A stretch of 6,082 bases of DNA from Planctomycetales bacterium 4484_123 (GTDB taxonomy: Bacteria > Planctomycetota > Phycisphaerae > SM23-33). Shown here piece by piece: positions 5,441 through 6,082 of this stretch. Location: the NCBI GenBank assembly GCA_002049885.1, contig MVCS01000162.1, positions 1 to 6,082 on the forward strand, written 5' to 3'. Position numbers and translations under genes: made by a program. The notes under the pieces were generated by a model. That model was not told the origin of the DNA. It searched no databases and saw only the letters and a program-made list of their open reading frames with translations. Position 1 is the stretch's first letter. Every line of letters starts with the position of its first letter.

Positions 5441-6082
5441 ATGAGCAGGCGGAAGGCCTTTACGCTCGTTGAACTGCTCGTGGTGGTGGGCATCATCGCC
5501 TTGCTGGTGACGATCCTCATGCCCGCGCTGCAACGTGCCCTGGCCCTGACGCGAAAGGCCACCTGCGCCGCCCAGCTCAATTCCTTCGGGCGGGCCGAGA
5601 TCATGTACCGCGAGGACTACAATTCCTACCCGCCCATGGGGGACAGCCGCTTCCAGCCGTGGGGCTGGCCGAGGTTCTACGGCATCCTGCAGGAGTTGGG
5701 CATCCAGGCCCGGCGAATGGAACGCGGCATATGGGACTTCAGCGAGTGGGAACTGGATGAGTGCTGGGAGAAGTGCTTCTGCCCGGCGATGGACTACGTG
5801 CGGATCATCAAGGCCGCCGACAAGGCCCTGACCACCAACGCCCACCCGCTGGCGAAGGTGGCCCTGCACCGGGCGGCGGCGGGCTATCAGTGGAACGTCA
5901 CCCTCCGGGCCGCCGGCCGGCCCATGTCGGCATGCCCCTCCGGACGCTGGTCGCCGGCCCTGTGGGAACCCAACGTCGGTTGGAACGCTTACGACAACAC
6001 CGGCTGGATCAACTATCCCATCTTCCTGCCCAACGGCCGATGGTACATCTGCCAGGCCGTCCATACCGACGAAATCGCCGAG
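5441..6082 (+). CDS. Prepilin-type N-terminal cleavage/methylation domain protein (pseudopilin-like), 3' partial
   Basis: 214 codons are open to the window edge. The protein starts MSRRKAFTLVELLVVVGIIA, a type IV prepilin/type II secretion pseudopilin signal: a short basic leader, predicted cleavage between Ala6 and Phe7 by prepilin peptidase, and the conserved Glu at mature position 5. A hydrophobic helix to about residue 30 anchors it in the membrane and drives filament assembly. The -1 residue is Ala, not the usual Gly, which I recall as common in planctomycete proteins of this kind. The following ALTRKATCAAQLNSFGRAEIMYREDYNSYPP is the usual helix and loop of these large families. A CFCPAMDY segment (near residue 119) fits their CP motif. 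The globular domain is rich in Trp and aromatic residues (WGWPRFYG, WDFSEWELDECW). Many paralogues occur per planctomycete genome, most with unknown roles. The C-terminus, where an H-X9-DG type motif might be expected, is off the window. Confidence 0.9.
   Translation, partial: MSRRKAFTLVELLVVVGIIALLVTILMPALQRALALTRKATCAAQLNSFGRAEIMYREDYNSYPPMGDSRFQPWGWPRFYGILQELGIQARRMERGIWDFSEWELDECWEKCFCPAMDYVRIIKAADKALTTNAHPLAKVALHRAAAGYQWNVTLRAAGRPMSACPSGRWSPALWEPNVGWNAYDNTGWINYPIFLPNGRWYICQAVHTDEIAE

Noticed and set aside
4204..5472. A 422-codon open frame on the plus strand opposite the ARPP-1 gene
   Set aside because: It is antisense to a gene with a strong ribosome binding site, signal peptide and family motifs, and its own product has no recognisable features.
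5324..6064. A 246-codon open frame on the minus strand opposite the pseudopilin gene
   Set aside because: The plus-strand frame carries an unmistakable prepilin N-terminus and stays open to the edge; the minus frame is its shadow.

Overview
The window reads as chromosomal DNA from a GC-rich bacterium (roughly two-thirds G+C by eye). The most likely source is a member of the Planctomycetota or a related PVC lineage, probably an environmental genome. The best pointers are a pseudopilin with the FTLVELLVVVGIIALL-type N-terminus and a later Cys-Pro motif, an exported ARPP-1/DUF6569 protein, and an exported TPR/coiled-coil protein. This assignment is an inference from family flavour, not a phylogeny. 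I see no phage, transposon, CRISPR, tRNA or rRNA signal.

Layout, left to right: the N-terminus of an unrecognised gene (1-132, minus, running off the edge); a glutamine amidotransferase subunit of the PabA/TrpG type (301-876, minus); a secreted TPR/coiled-coil protein (1104-2381, plus); a DUF72/YecE-like protein (2466-3242, minus); an M55 D-aminopeptidase (DppA family) gene (3302-4031, plus) broken by an internal deletion and frameshift; an exported ARPP-1/DUF6569 protein (4120-5214, minus); and a pseudopilin-like protein (5441 to the right edge, plus).

From pabA onward the strand flips at every gene, so pairs are alternately divergent and convergent. Most genes are therefore probably single transcription units, and adjacency says little about shared function. 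Only the first two genes could be co-transcribed, and 168 bases containing a 9-bp inverted repeat separate them. The gaps at 877-1103 and 5215-5440 are divergent promoter regions. The gaps at 2382-2465 and 4032-4119 are convergent and contain no T-tract terminator that I can see. No gap reaches 300 bases.

The functions look like unrelated housekeeping and envelope tasks: folate or tryptophan precursor synthesis, D-peptide turnover, and surface or secretion structures. I do not see a coherent new multi-gene system. The most interesting point is the M55 gene. Its metal-binding N-terminal half is intact, about 30 residues of the core are missing, and the break falls exactly on a CCC-TGA-C sequence preceded by GAGGGG. 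That could be simple gene decay, an assembly error, or a +1 frameshift-prone junction.
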